From positions 40,287 through 104,286 of the forward strand of contig CAYPNF010000030.1 of the NCBI GenBank assembly GCA_964411985.1: a stretch of 64,000 nt of DNA, in the 5' to 3' direction. Both the position numbers and the translations under genes were made by a program. The notes beneath the pieces were generated by a model that was given only the letters and a program-made list of their open reading frames with translations, was not told the origin of the DNA and made no database searches. How positions within the stretch are numbered: position 1 is the first letter of the stretch; the number at the start of each line of letters is the position of its first letter. Positions 63,745 through 64,000 of the stretch are shown here, piece after piece. Source of the stretch: CAYPNF01 sp964411985. GTDB taxonomy: Bacteria; Verrucomicrobiota; Verrucomicrobiia; Limisphaerales; J093.

Positions 63745-64000
63745 ATGAAACATGTCCGTTTCAGCCAACTGGTTCTTGAAATCCTGCACAAGAGCATGCC
63801 CGACCGTCAGTTCGTCCCCGACCCCGAGGACCTTCTGATGATCCGCTACCTGGAAGGAAACGAGATGAAGGGATGCATTGGCTTGGGGAATCTCAAACTG
63901 GAGTACGAACAGCACCTTCGGGCCAACGGCAAGCGGTCAGACCAGAAGGATCTGGTCCAACGTGTCGAGCGCCATGTGCGTACGATCCTGGACATACTCG
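63745..64000 (+). CDS. DUF1444-like protein, truncated by the window edge
   Basis: The first 85 residues are visible. MKHVRFSQLVLEILHKSMPD begins the protein, followed by DDP-like sequence FVPDPEDLLMIRYLEGNEMK, GCIGLGNLKLEYEQHL and RVERHVRTIL. The order of strand and helix resembles the YtpQ/DUF1444 family, whose function is unknown. A ribosome-binding-like AAAGGAG lies about 17 bases before the ATG. The match is by pattern only. Confidence 0.45.
   Translation, partial: MKHVRFSQLVLEILHKSMPDRQFVPDPEDLLMIRYLEGNEMKGCIGLGNLKLEYEQHLRANGKRSDQKDLVQRVERHVRTILDIL

Overview
The window looks like a chromosomal piece of a moderately GC-rich member of the Verrucomicrobiota, probably a soil or sediment Pedosphaera/Limisphaerales-type bacterium. 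This is an inference from gene content: ECF-like sigma factors next to very large membrane-anchored Ser/Thr kinases with WD40 or FG-GAP ectodomains, a giant secreted Ig-repeat protein with an FYRI-type C-terminus, single-chain WYL regulators and lineage-style tyrosine recombinases. No rRNA, tRNA or CRISPR array was recognised. One run of 100 N (24670-24769) is a scaffold gap.

Layout. 0.2-4.7 kb: a tyrosine recombinase with a long C-terminal array of HTH and winged-helix-like repeats, then a decayed WYL-regulator gene. 4.7-15 kb: an ECF sigma factor, a small ORF, two tandem paralogous kinases, the decapitated remnant of a third, and a hybrid histidine kinase. 15.4-19.4 kb, opposite strand: a second sigma / unknown protein / kinase module. 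19.9-26.1 kb: a secreted lipase-like protein with collapsed 84-residue Ig repeats. 26.5-29.3 kb: an integrase-like gene with an excisionase-like partner, another small DNA-binding protein and a KfrA-like coiled-coil protein, resembling a mobile-element maintenance cluster. 29.7-44.3 kb: recA, a HAD phosphatase, a NERD-helicase, a WYL regulator, a ClpP-fold protein, an ARPP-1-like protein, a NADAR protein, a beta-flower-like mini-protein and several unknowns. 44.4-57.7 kb: recC-recB-recD with 4-bp overlaps, then an SbcD/SbcC (YhaO/YhaN-like) pair. 58-64 kb: small unknowns, a gamma-glutamylcyclotransferase-fold protein, a TPR protein and a truncated gene at the edge.

The most interesting signal is regulatory. 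Seven promoters (recA, 36568, 38353, 40376 minus, 40972, 43787, 62570 minus) carry TGTC[A/C] placed 11-12 bp upstream of a TAnnnT-like -10 box, usually as the right half of a 15-bp dyad (GGACA-N5-TGTCC at recA, TGACA-N5-TGTCA at 40376). The recCBD promoter keeps the left half-site and the exact spacing. None has an obvious -35 box at 17 bp. Several put the ATG only 6-8 bp after the -10, so leaderless mRNAs are predicted; at recA and recC that first ATG opens a 13- or 18-codon leader ORF. The geometry closely resembles the mycobacterial RecA-independent DNA-damage promoter (TTGTCR-GTG-N8-TAnnnT), which is activated by the WYL-domain factor PafBC. An intact WYL regulator lies inside the same cluster. 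I propose a PafBC-like, WYL-controlled DNA-damage regulon joining recA, recCBD and several uncharacterised genes.
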